64,000 nucleotides of DNA, from positions 1-64,000 of the forward strand of contig JAAVZC010000004.1 in assembly GCA_022791455.1 (NCBI GenBank), written 5' to 3'. Positions 50,281 through 58,166 of the stretch are shown piece after piece. The DNA is from Eggerthellaceae bacterium. GTDB taxonomy: Bacteria; Actinomycetota; Coriobacteriia; Coriobacteriales; Eggerthellaceae. How positions within the stretch are numbered: the first letter of the stretch is position 1; every line of letters begins with the position of its first letter. The notes below the pieces were generated by a model. That model searched no databases. It saw only the letters and a list, made by a program, of their open reading frames with translations, and was not told where the DNA came from. The position numbers were made by a program, and so were the translations under genes.

Positions 50281-50287
50281 GGACAGG

Positions 50288-51436
50288 CTATATAACTACC
50301 ATTTCGTGGGTAGAGGAGGTGAAGACATCGAAGCCGGTTTCGGTGATGACGCCAAAGTCTTCGAGGCGCATGCCGAATTGGCCGGGGAGGTAGATGCCCG
50401 GCTCGACCGTCACCACGTTGCCGGCCACAAGCGGCTTCTCATTGCGCGGCGAGAGCACCGGCTCTTCGTGAATCTCCAGCCCCACGCCGTGCCCAAGCCC
50501 ATGCCCCATCTTCCCGCCGAACCCGCCTTCGGAAAGAATCTGCTCGGCCAGTTCATGGGCCTCCTTGCCGGTAACGCCCGGCCGCAACATGGCCTCCACT
50601 GCCTCGTTGGCGCGGCGCATCGTTTCCCAAGCGGCAAGCATCTGCCCTTCGGGGGCGCCCAGAAACACCGTGCGGGTCATGTCGGAGCAATAGCCGTAAG
50701 AGCGCGCGCCGAAATCAAGTACCACGCATTGGCCCGCCTCCAACATGGTCGCGCCGGGAATGGCATGAGGGCTCGCCCCATTGGCGCCAGTAGCGACGAT
50801 GGAAGGAAATGCAAGGCCCTGGGCGCCGTGACGCACCATATAGTCTTCCAGCTCCAGCTGCACTTGACGCTCGGACATGCCCGGCTTCATGTATTCGATG
50901 ATATGGGAAAACGCCGCATCGGTTATGGATTGGGCGCCTTTCATGCGGGCAATTTCGTAACGGTCTTTCACCGAGCGCAGCTGCAGCACCACGCCGTCGG
51001 TCTCGCGGAACGGCGCGGGCACTTCGGCTTCGGAGAAGGTCTTTTCAAGCCGCCGATATTCTCCCAGGCTGATGGAATCCTCTATCCCTAAGCAGTCACC
51101 CGGCTGCGGAAGCAGTCGGTGGCGCCACAGGCTCAAGGCGAATTCCCCATGGCTCTCGCGCTTGCTGTTCACCAAGATGCCCGTGCCTTCGGCCGCCGTT
51201 TCGCACGCCGTGGCGTAGCGCGAGTCGGTGTGCAACACCGAGCGGGTCTCGTCCACATAGAGGGCATGGGCGTGCTCTTCGTCGAACACGTTGTCGAAGG
51301 CGGTGAGCCATTGGATGTTGGCAGTATCGCGCACCAGCATGCCGTCGATGCCGGCTTCCGCGAGGCGACGCCGCAAGCGTCCGATGTGGCGGGTACTGGC
51401 CTGCCTGTCATTGAGTTCGTCGAATACGGTCATCAT
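50288..51436 (-). CDS. pepQ: Xaa-Pro dipeptidase/aminopeptidase (M24)
   Basis: 382 residues. An N-terminal creatinase-like domain (about 1-140) is followed by the pita-bread metallopeptidase domain. Metal ligands are visible: Asp in VVLDFGARSYGY, Asp in CSDMTRTVF, His in HGLGHGVGLEIHE, Glu in VTVEPGIYL and Glu in RLEDFG. It cleaves peptides with proline in second position. It is the last gene of the aroC-aroK-aroB-aroQ-pepQ run, 6 nt after aroQ. efp, its usual neighbour, is displaced to 38280. Confidence 0.93.
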   Translation of the reverse strand: MMTVFDELNDRQASTRHIGRLRRRLAEAGIDGMLVRDTANIQWLTAFDNVFDEEHAHALYVDETRSVLHTDSRYATACETAAEGTGILVNSKRESHGEFALSLWRHRLLPQPGDCLGIEDSISLGEYRRLEKTFSEAEVPAPFRETDGVVLQLRSVKDRYEIARMKGAQSITDAAFSHIIEYMKPGMSERQVQLELEDYMVRHGAQGLAFPSIVATGANGASPHAIPGATMLEAGQCVVLDFGARSYGYCSDMTRTVFLGAPEGQMLAAWETMRRANEAVEAMLRPGVTGKEAHELAEQILSEGGFGGKMGHGLGHGVGLEIHEEPVLSPRNEKPLVAGNVVTVEPGIYLPGQFGMRLEDFGVITETGFDVFTSSTHEMVVI

Positions 51437-51442
51437 AGCCTC

Positions 51443-51871
51443 CTACTGCTCCAGCAAGATGTCCAGCGCCCGCAGGTACCCTTCCTTGCCGAGCCCCTTC
51501 ACCTGGGCAATGCACGCAGGGGCAATCACCGAATGGCGGCGAAACTCCTCCCGCTCCTCGATGTCGGAAATATGGATCTCCACCACCGGCACGTCGATGC
51601 ATTCCACCGCATCGTGAAGCGCATAGGAATAGTGAGTGTGGGCGCCCGGGTTGTAGACGATGCCGTCATAGTTTCCATGGGCCTCGTGCAGGCGATCCAC
51701 CAGCGCCCCCTCGTGGTTCGACTGGAAGCAGTCCACCTGCGCCCCCCGCTCGGCTGCGTAGTCCACCACCATCTGCTCGATGGAGGCCAGGGTGTCGCTG
51801 CCGTAAATAGCCGGGTCGCGCACCCCCAGCATATTGAGGTTCGGCCCGTTCATCAGAAGGATTTTCTTCAT
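51443..51871 (-). CDS. aroQ: Type II 3-dehydroquinate dehydratase
   Basis: 142 residues, standard length. ILLMNGPNLNMLGVRDPAIYG carries the N-terminal signature with the Asn/Arg/Tyr active-site set. FQSNHEGALVDRLHEA, YNPGAHTHYSYALHDAV and VPVVEIHISDIEEREEFRR (catalytic His) follow. Third shikimate-pathway step. A palindromic repeat pair separates it from aroB (112-nt gap) inside the operon. Confidence 0.96.
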   Translation of the reverse strand: MKKILLMNGPNLNMLGVRDPAIYGSDTLASIEQMVVDYAAERGAQVDCFQSNHEGALVDRLHEAHGNYDGIVYNPGAHTHYSYALHDAVECIDVPVVEIHISDIEEREEFRRHSVIAPACIAQVKGLGKEGYLRALDILLEQ

Positions 51872-51892
51872 GGTCTACAACTTTCTAAATCA

Positions 51893-51978
51893 GTTGTCAT
51901 CCTGAGCGAAGTCGAAGGATCTACAGAGCCGGGAAGATCCTTCGACTCCGCGCTTCGCGCTCCGCTCAGGATGACAAA
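51893..51978. repeat. Dispersed palindromic repeat pair inside the aro operon
   Basis: A short reverse copy (TTGTCATCCTGAGCGAAG … GAAGGATCT, about 51893-51922) faces a full forward copy (about 51935-51978). It fills the gap between the aroB stop and the aroQ start, both on the minus strand, so it must be transcribed with the operon. Confidence 0.88.
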
Positions 51979-51983
51979 CATGG

Positions 51984-53090
51984 CTATTCTCCGAAGTAGA
52001 GTTTGAGGTGTTCGAGGATGGTTTCGTCGTCGACGGACAGCAGCTGCCATTGGCCGACGTCGGAAGGGAGAACGAAGCGCACCGACCCACCGCGCGATTT
52101 CTTGTCGCACTTCATGGCGGCCAGAATGTCCTGGGCCGGGGCGGACCAGTCGAGCACCGGCAACCCCAGCTCGTCCAACAGGGCATCTTGCGCCTCCACC
52201 AGCTCGAGCGGCGTGCCCACAAGCGATTGCCCCAGGCGCGCGGCGAACCGCATGCCCTCTGCCACGGCGGCCCCATGGGAATAGGTGCCGTAGCCAGAAA
52301 GCGCCTCAATGGCATGTCCCAGCGTGTGACCGTAGTTCAGGCACTCGCGCACCCCATGGCTCTCAGTTTTGTCCTGGGCCACCACGTTCGCCTTGAACAC
52401 CACGCACCGGGCAATGGCCTGCGCCACCACATCGGACTCGCGCGCCGCAAGCGCCTCGGCGTTCTCGCTCAGCCAGAAGAAGAAATCATCCGAATCGATG
52501 ACGGCGGACTTGGCAATCTCCGCGCAGCCGCAGGCCCATTCACGCTCGTCCAAAGTGGCCAGAACATCAGTCGACGCGCACACGTAAGAAGGCTGCAAGA
52601 AGGTGCCCACCAGGTTCTTTCCCGCCTCCAGGTTCACGCCGGTCTTGCCGCCGACAGAGGAGTCCACCATGGAAAGCAGCGTCGTCGGCACCTGTACCAC
52701 GCGCAGGCCGCGCATGAAGGTGGAGCCGGCGAACCCGGCCAGGTCCCCCACCACGCCGCCGCCCAGCGCCACCACCACGCTGTCGCGCGCAAGGCCGAGC
52801 GCCGCCATGGCGTTCCACACCTCTCCCACCACCGCGAGGGACTTTGCCTCCTCGCCGGCGGGCAGCGTAATGTCGCTGATGGGGCAGCCCAGAGGTGCAA
52901 GTCCCTGCTTGCAGGCCTCCAAGTACAGCGGCGCCACGTTCGCGTCGGTGATCACCAGAATGCGGCTGGGCGGCTGCGCCTCCAGCACGGGAACAAGCTT
53001 CTCGCCCAATCCTGCCAGAATTCCCTCGCCGATGCGCACATCGTAGGGGCGCTCTTCAGGAATATCCACCACTATGCGGGTTGCCGCCAT
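51984..53090 (-). CDS. aroB: 3-dehydroquinate synthase
   Basis: 368 residues from MAATRIV (53090; GGAGG 5 nt upstream). NAD- and Zn-dependent conversion of DAHP to 3-dehydroquinate. Features: VITDANVAPLYLE, PAGEEAKSL, VALGGGVVGDLAGFAGSTFMRG, QVPTTLLSMVDSSVGGKTGVN and the metal-ligand region RECLNYGHTLGHAIE. Complete and of normal length. It lies between aroK (30 nt upstream) and aroQ. Confidence 0.96.
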   Translation of the reverse strand: MAATRIVVDIPEERPYDVRIGEGILAGLGEKLVPVLEAQPPSRILVITDANVAPLYLEACKQGLAPLGCPISDITLPAGEEAKSLAVVGEVWNAMAALGLARDSVVVALGGGVVGDLAGFAGSTFMRGLRVVQVPTTLLSMVDSSVGGKTGVNLEAGKNLVGTFLQPSYVCASTDVLATLDEREWACGCAEIAKSAVIDSDDFFFWLSENAEALAARESDVVAQAIARCVVFKANVVAQDKTESHGVRECLNYGHTLGHAIEALSGYGTYSHGAAVAEGMRFAARLGQSLVGTPLELVEAQDALLDELGLPVLDWSAPAQDILAAMKCDKKSRGGSVRFVLPSDVGQWQLLSVDDETILEHLKLYFGE

Positions 53091-53120
53091 GATTCCTCCT
53101 TGATTCACATTGCGAAGCCG

Positions 53121-53711
53121 CTAAGCCCACAGCTCCGGACGGCGCTTGAGCGCCCCCATCACCTCGTAGCCTATCTGGCCCACCGATTTGCCGGCCGTGT
53201 TCACAATCACGTCGGCCGCTTCTTCGTACAAAGGCCCGCGGCGCTCGCACAGGGCGCGGGCGCTTTCCAGATCGTTGAACAGCGGGCGGCTCTTCTTGTT
53301 GGAGATGCGATCCGATGCCTCGTCGGCGCTCACCCGCAAATACACCACACAACCCAGCTGCGCCAAAAGCTCGCGGTTCTCCGGCCGCTCCACAATGCCG
53401 CCGCCGCACGAGACCAGCGAGGGGCTGGGACTTGTGCCCACTTCCCGCAGCACATCGGTTTCGATGAGCCGGAAGGCCTCTTCACCCTCTTCAGCGAAAA
53501 TGTCGCGGATCACTCGGCCTTCGCGCCGCTCCAAATACATGTCGAGATCGATGGAAGAGAACTTCCAGCGCCGGGCGATGTAGAGCGACACACTGGTCTT
53601 TCCCGCCCCCATGAAGCCGATGAAGAACACCGGCCGCGCCAAGCACAGTTGCTTGCGCTCGGAAGGAGGGCGCCGGTTGCCGCTGCCAGTGTTGTTTCCG
53701 CTCTTCCCCAC
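53121..53711 (-). CDS. aroK: Shikimate kinase
   Basis: 196 residues from a GTG at 53711, directly after the aroC stop. The first ~25 residues (basic, Ser/Gly/Asn-rich) are not typical of the family, and a start nearer VFFIGFMGAGKT, for example at the in-frame TTG encoding LARPV, is possible. Walker A is GFMGAGKTS, the shikimate-binding Asp is in SSIDLDMYLE, VSCGGGIVERPENR is the second substrate motif, and the lid region is NKKSRPLF. Phosphorylates shikimate with ATP. Confidence 0.93.
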   Translation of the reverse strand: MGKSGNNTGSGNRRPPSERKQLCLARPVFFIGFMGAGKTSVSLYIARRWKFSSIDLDMYLERREGRVIRDIFAEEGEEAFRLIETDVLREVGTSPSPSLVSCGGGIVERPENRELLAQLGCVVYLRVSADEASDRISNKKSRPLFNDLESARALCERRGPLYEEAADVIVNTAGKSVGQIGYEVMGALKRRPELWA

Positions 53712-53715
53712 GGGT

Positions 53716-54891
53716 CTACCGCGCCAACGTCTTCAACCGGTCGCGATATGCGGCCAGGTTCTGGCGAATATCGGCCATGCAGGTATTGCCAAATGCCTCC
53801 TGATAAGCGGTGGCAAGCACAAAGGCCACTTCCGCCTCTGCCACAACGGCAGCTGCGGGCACGGCGCACACGTCCGAGCGCTCCTTGGAGGCCTCTTCCG
53901 GCTGCAACGTTTCCAGGTTGACGGTGGAAAGCGGAGTCATCAGCGTGGGAATGGGCTTCATGGCCGCCGTAATCACCAGCGGAAGGCCGGTGGTCATGCC
54001 GCCCTCCAGGCCGCCCGCATTGTTGGAAGCGCGGTCGAAGGCGGCGTTGCCCAGCAGGATGGGATCATGCACCTGGCTGCCGGGACGACGGGCCGCTTCG
54101 AACCCGAGGCCGAACTCCACCCCCTTGATGGCGGGAATGGAGAACACCGCCTGGGCAAGTTGGCTGGTCAGGCGGCCGCGGGCCTGGGCATAGGTGCCAA
54201 GGCCCGGCACCAAGCCGGTAGCGACCACACGGAAGGTGCCCCCCAGGCTCTCCCCCTGGCGGCGGGCGCAGTTGATGGCCTGCTTCATGGCCTCGGTGGT
54301 AGCGCTGTCAGGGCAGCGCATCTCGGAGGTCTCGATGGCCATGGGGTTGTAGCGGGCGGCGTCGCCCATGGGATCGGCCTCTTTCAGGGCGACGTCGCCC
54401 ACCGACACCACATAGGAGTAGATCTCCACCCCCAGCTCCGCCAAAAATTCCCGGGCAATGCCGGCTGCCGCCACGCGCGCAGCGGTCTCGCGCGCACTCG
54501 CGCGCTCCAGAATGTCACGACAATCGTCGGTGTTGGTGCGAAGGGCCCCCACCAGATCGGCATGGCCGGGGCGCGGGGTTACTTCCCGCTTCAGATTGGC
54601 GGGGGGCTGGCCGTCGGCGACCATGCGGTCGGTCCAATTGGCCCAGTCGCGGTTTTCCACCACCAGCCCTACCGGGCTGCCCAGCGTGCGACCAAAGCGG
54701 ATGCCGGACACGATGCGCGCGCGATCGCGCTCGATGGTCTGGCGCCCTCCGCGGCCATAGCCGCTCTGGCGGCGAGACAAGTCGTAATCGATAAGGTCGG
54801 CGGAAACCTTCAGCCCCGCCGGCACATCTTCAACAATAGCCACCAGTTCAGGGCCGTGGCTCTCCCCTGCGGTCACGTAGCGCATGGACAT
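53716..54891 (-). CDS. aroC: Chorismate synthase
   Basis: 391 residues from MSMRYVTAGESHGPELV (54891). The frame extends 21 residues upstream without family similarity, and a GGATTGG precedes the chosen ATG. Signatures are GESHGPELVAIVEDVPAG, the conserved RQSGYGRGGRQTIERD and GGLEGGMTTGLPLVITAAMKP. Flavin-dependent final step to chorismate. First of the aroC-aroK-aroB-aroQ-pepQ series, 95 nt after aroE. Confidence 0.96.
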   Translation of the reverse strand: MSMRYVTAGESHGPELVAIVEDVPAGLKVSADLIDYDLSRRQSGYGRGGRQTIERDRARIVSGIRFGRTLGSPVGLVVENRDWANWTDRMVADGQPPANLKREVTPRPGHADLVGALRTNTDDCRDILERASARETAARVAAAGIAREFLAELGVEIYSYVVSVGDVALKEADPMGDAARYNPMAIETSEMRCPDSATTEAMKQAINCARRQGESLGGTFRVVATGLVPGLGTYAQARGRLTSQLAQAVFSIPAIKGVEFGLGFEAARRPGSQVHDPILLGNAAFDRASNNAGGLEGGMTTGLPLVITAAMKPIPTLMTPLSTVNLETLQPEEASKERSDVCAVPAAAVVAEAEVAFVLATAYQEAFGNTCMADIRQNLAAYRDRLKTLAR

Positions 54892-54986
54892 CCAATCCGT
54901 TGCATTTGCAGTTCGCTGGCTATTGTAGCGCAGGGAAAACTCTCGAAACCGCACGTTGCAAACCGCGTTTGGCAGCGGCGGTTAAA

Positions 54987-55940
54987 TTAGCAATTCAGCT
55001 CGCCCGGAAACGCCGCCGCGCCCATAAGGTTGAAGATGGCATCGAAGTCCATTTCGGTTGAGACCCCCGCCAGATCGAACAGGATGAGCGCCGTCACCGC
55101 CGCCTGGCCCGCCAGCATGCCCGCGCCGTTGCGGAATTCGCACCCGTACTTGCGGGCTGCCAGCGCAAGCGCCGTTTCCCCGTGGCCGTACACCACGTCC
55201 ATGACGAACTGGCCTCCATGCAAAAGCGAGGGGTCGAAGGGGGCGGGATCGCCCGGTTTCATGCCCAGCGGCGTAGCATCGATGATCACATCTGCCGCGG
55301 AAATCGCCTGCGTGGAGGTGGCATAGCTGCCGTACTTGAAAGAACAGTCCCGATAGGTGTCGGAGATGGACCTGTGGTGGTCGTGGGGGGCGGGCATGCC
55401 AAGGGAAGCCTCCGCCATCTTCCGCAGCTGCCGCACATAGCCCTGGGCCCGGTCGCGGGCCTTGCCCACTTCGCGCCCTAAAAGCAGCACCTCCGCCGCG
55501 CCCGCCACTGCCGCCGCATGGTAGATTGCGAGCGATGTAGGCCCGGTGCCACATACCGCCACGCGCTTTCCGGCAAAGTCTACGCCCTCGCGCTCAAGAT
55601 AGGCCACACAGCCCTCGCCGTCGGTGTTGTAAGCAAGAAGACGCTCGCCGTAGTTGGCCAACAGGTTGCACCCACCCGCCAACTGGGCCGACGCCGCCTT
55701 GACATCCGCCTTCTCCAGCGCGAGCGGTTTGTACGGAGTGGTGATATTGATAGAGAAGAAATCGCGGCCGTCCAAGAATTCCCCCGCCTGCGCCGGGTCC
55801 GCAATGTCCATGAGGTCGTAGGACCAGGGCAGCTCAAGGTAGGAATAGAGCGCGTTGTACATGGCCGGGGACTTCGAGTGCCCCACCGGATGGCCTAGAA
55901 CATAAAGTTGTTTTGCCTGATCAAGGTCAAGACGTTCCAT
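54987..55940 (-). CDS. aroE: Shikimate dehydrogenase
   Basis: 317 residues, somewhat longer than the usual ~280 because of an insert around 185-215 (HDHHRSISDTYRD). Substrate motif LGHPVGHSKSPAMYNALY, catalytic Lys in NITTPYKPLA, YNTDGEG, the NADP-binding VAVCGTGPTSLAIYHAA, DATPLGMKPGD and the C-terminal GMLAGQAA. AGGAG lies 6 nt before the ATG. It overlaps yqeG by 14 nt. Converts 3-dehydroshikimate to shikimate. Confidence 0.95.
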   Translation of the reverse strand: MERLDLDQAKQLYVLGHPVGHSKSPAMYNALYSYLELPWSYDLMDIADPAQAGEFLDGRDFFSINITTPYKPLALEKADVKAASAQLAGGCNLLANYGERLLAYNTDGEGCVAYLEREGVDFAGKRVAVCGTGPTSLAIYHAAAVAGAAEVLLLGREVGKARDRAQGYVRQLRKMAEASLGMPAPHDHHRSISDTYRDCSFKYGSYATSTQAISAADVIIDATPLGMKPGDPAPFDPSLLHGGQFVMDVVYGHGETALALAARKYGCEFRNGAGMLAGQAAVTALILFDLAGVSTEMDFDAIFNLMGAAAFPGELNC

Positions 55941-56472
55941 CGCTGCTCCTCGCGTTCTTGCATACGGCCGGCCTCGCGGGCTCAGGCACTCGGCCGCCCA
56001 GCACCACTCGTTCCAAATTCCTCAGCGCCATGGTGTGGGGCAGATCAACCTCCACCAATGGCTGCACCATGTATACGGGAAGCCCCACCAAGTGAGCCCC
56101 TAGCACATCGGTGAGCAGCTGATCCCCCACCGCCACCGTGTCTTTGCGGGTTCCTCCCACTTTCCGCATGCCCAGCAGAAACCCTTGCGGCATCGGCTTG
56201 CAAGACTTCCCCACCACGGGCATATCCAGCTGACCAGCCAACTGATGAATGCTCGCGTGCCAATTGTTGGAAACCAGGCAGAACCGCACGCCCGCATCGC
56301 GCGCCTGCCCCAGCCACACCCCCACATCGCGCGGAATGTCGTGGGTGGCGCGGGAGAGGATGGTGTTGTCCACATCCAGCAGCACGTGAGTAAGCCCTGC
56401 ATCTAGCAGGTCGCGCTGAATGTCGATGGAGCTGATGCGGGAAAAGTACCGCTCGGGAATCAGCAGGCTCAC
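55927..56472 (-). CDS. yqeG: YqeG family HAD-IIIA phosphatase
   Basis: 181 residues from a GTG start (AGGA 8 nt upstream). Motif I LLDVDNTILSR (about 31-41), motif II FCLVSNNW (about 64-71), the Lys in SCKPMPQGF and motif IV VAVGDQLLTDV (about 114-124). YqeG-type proteins include phosphatidylglycerophosphate phosphatases in some lineages; the substrate is not proven here. In Gram-positive genomes yqeG is often next to aroE, as here. Confidence 0.9.
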   Translation of the reverse strand: MSLLIPERYFSRISSIDIQRDLLDAGLTHVLLDVDNTILSRATHDIPRDVGVWLGQARDAGVRFCLVSNNWHASIHQLAGQLDMPVVGKSCKPMPQGFLLGMRKVGGTRKDTVAVGDQLLTDVLGAHLVGLPVYMVQPLVEVDLPHTMALRNLERVVLGGRVPEPARPAVCKNARSSDGTS

Positions 56473-56481
56473 CGGGCGTTC

Positions 56482-57618
56482 CTAGTTTCCGTTAATGGCG
56501 TTCTGGTGCTCTTCGTAGGTCTTGCTGAAGATAGTCTCGCCCGCGCTGCCGTCGGCATTGGTGGGGGTGAAGAAGTACATATATTCAGTGTCAGCCGGAT
56601 TGCAGACCGCCTTCAGCGCCTCAAGGCCGGGCGAGCAGATGGGCGTGGGGGGCAGGCCCGGGTTGCTGTAGGTGCTGTAAGGAGTGTCGGCGTGCACTTC
56701 GTCGGCGCTCGGCTGATGGCCCATCTCGTAGGCGGTGGTGGCATCCGACTCCAGATAGGGGCGCTCGGAAGCAAGGCGGTTGTAGAAGACGCTGGCCACC
56801 TGCGGGCGCTCATCGGCTACCGCCACTTCCTTCTCCACGATTGAAGCCAGGTTAACCGCCTGGTACAGGTCGAGCCCCGCGTTCGTGGGAACCGACCAGT
56901 CAAGGCCAGCGGTTTCCGTTTGGAACTGAACGAGCATCATGCGCACTACCGCGCCGGCATCGGTGCTCTCTTCGATGGTGTAGGTCTTGGGGAACAGGAA
57001 GCCTTCCAGCGAGTTGGTGCCGGCCGTCTCCAGAAAGGGGAACTCGCCCGCCCAGGCGCTTGCATCGGCAGAGGCATTCATGAAGTCGTCGGCAGAAATA
57101 CGGCCCCCCGTGGCGTCTGAAACCGCTTGAGCGGTGGCCTCGCGCGTAAGCCCCTCGGGGATCGTGACCTTATCGCCCGTAGCGGCAGGACCTGCCTGGA
57201 TAAGGGCAACGATGTCGCGCACCGGCGTCTGGCCGGCAATTTGATACTCCCCGGGAATCAGGGAGCTATCGGCGTTCATCTCGCGGGCAGCGCTCACGAA
57301 CTCGTCCGCCGAGCCGATGAGCTTCGCTTCCGCCAGGCTCTTGCCAATGGCGGCAGCGCCGTCGCCCTCCTTCACCACGATAACCGCGCTCTCCTCGGCA
57401 GGCAGAAGCTCGGGGCCCGCCACACAGCGGGAAACCCCCACCGCGATGGCAATAAGGGCCGCAATGGCCAGCACCAGTGCGATGATGGCGGGCACTTTGG
57501 AGTGCTTCGGGCGGATGGCGGTGGTGTCGTAGGTGCGAAACATCGCATCGCCCTTCGCATGGGCGGCGCGGGCCGCGTGAGTAGGTCGTTCGGAGTAGGT
57601 AATGTTATTCTTCCTCAT
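56482..57618 (-). CDS. mltG: Endolytic transglycosylase MltG (YceG family)
   Basis: 378 residues. A cytoplasmic ~43-residue tail and one TM helix (about 44-68) precede a LysM-like subdomain (VIVVKEGDGAAAIGKSL) and the catalytic domain with the Glu in NLASIVEKEVA (about 265-275). SPGLEALKAVCNPADTEYMYFF near the C-terminus is standard. It cleaves nascent glycan strands at the membrane. A second ATG at 57543 could also serve. It follows ruvX by 15 nt. Confidence 0.92.
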   Translation of the reverse strand: MRKNNITYSERPTHAARAAHAKGDAMFRTYDTTAIRPKHSKVPAIIALVLAIAALIAIAVGVSRCVAGPELLPAEESAVIVVKEGDGAAAIGKSLAEAKLIGSADEFVSAAREMNADSSLIPGEYQIAGQTPVRDIVALIQAGPAATGDKVTIPEGLTREATAQAVSDATGGRISADDFMNASADASAWAGEFPFLETAGTNSLEGFLFPKTYTIEESTDAGAVVRMMLVQFQTETAGLDWSVPTNAGLDLYQAVNLASIVEKEVAVADERPQVASVFYNRLASERPYLESDATTAYEMGHQPSADEVHADTPYSTYSNPGLPPTPICSPGLEALKAVCNPADTEYMYFFTPTNADGSAGETIFSKTYEEHQNAINGN

Positions 57619-57633
57619 AAATCCATGCCTCTC

Positions 57634-58056
57634 TTACGCCAGCTTCGCCGATTGCTCGTCCAGCCACGCCTGCAAAAAAATACTCGCTGCAATCATATCC
57701 ACCTTGCCGCGCATTTCTTTTTCCGAAAGCCCGCTTTCACGCAAACTCCGTTTGGCCTCGCGCGAGCTGAGCCGCTCGTCTGCAAATTGCAACGGCAGCT
57801 GCGCCGCAGCGGCAATGGCCTCGGCTTTTTGGCGAATTGAGGCCGCCTGCGGACCCTCCTCACCGGAAAGCGTGCGCGGCAGGCCGCAGAGCAGAAGCTC
57901 CGGCTCCCAATCCTCCAGAAGCCGCCGCCAAGGCTTGGCACCTCCGATCACTTCCGCTGCCGGCAGCACCACCACCGGCGTGGCCACCCGCGCGGCCGGA
58001 TCGCTCACCGCAACACCGATTCGCACCTCTCCAATGTCTAAAGCCAGAACGCGCAT
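57634..58056 (-). CDS. ruvX: Holliday-junction resolvase-like RuvX/YqgF
   Basis: 140 residues from MRVLALDIGEVRIGVAVSD (58056; AAAGGAA upstream), the usual start of the family. The RNase H fold is marked by the DxG at residues 7-9, ELLLCGLPRTLSGEEG in the middle and FADERLSSREAKRSL later (acidic triad). Implicated in 16S rRNA 5' processing. Lies between alaS and mltG, as in many Gram-positives. Confidence 0.93.
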   Translation of the reverse strand: MRVLALDIGEVRIGVAVSDPAARVATPVVVLPAAEVIGGAKPWRRLLEDWEPELLLCGLPRTLSGEEGPQAASIRQKAEAIAAAAQLPLQFADERLSSREAKRSLRESGLSEKEMRGKVDMIAASIFLQAWLDEQSAKLA

Positions 58057-58136
58057 AGATTCCTTTCGTTTCGAACGGGCTTCCGCACCCACCATGCAGG
58101 CACACGGAAACGCCCCGAGCGCGACAGGTCAAAGCA

Positions 58137-58158
58137 AGGGCCGCCAAGTGGCGGCCCT
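58137..58158 (-). terminator. Hairpin after alaS, weak terminator
   Basis: AGGGCCGCC, loop AAGT, GGCGGCCCT: a perfect 9-bp stem 9 nt after the alaS stop. Only a short T-rich tail (TTGCTTTG) follows on the minus strand, so termination may be partial. Confidence 0.5.
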
Positions 58159-58166
58159 ATTCGTTG

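Larger units (their letters stand above)
49984..50287. other. Gene-free stretch between yczE-like gene and pepQ
   Basis: 304 nt without a gene. It contains the AT-rich promoter side of the yczE-like gene, one palindromic repeat (50107-50152) and the large stem-loop C (50157-50280). It marks the right edge of the accessory block that starts after efp. Confidence 0.6.
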
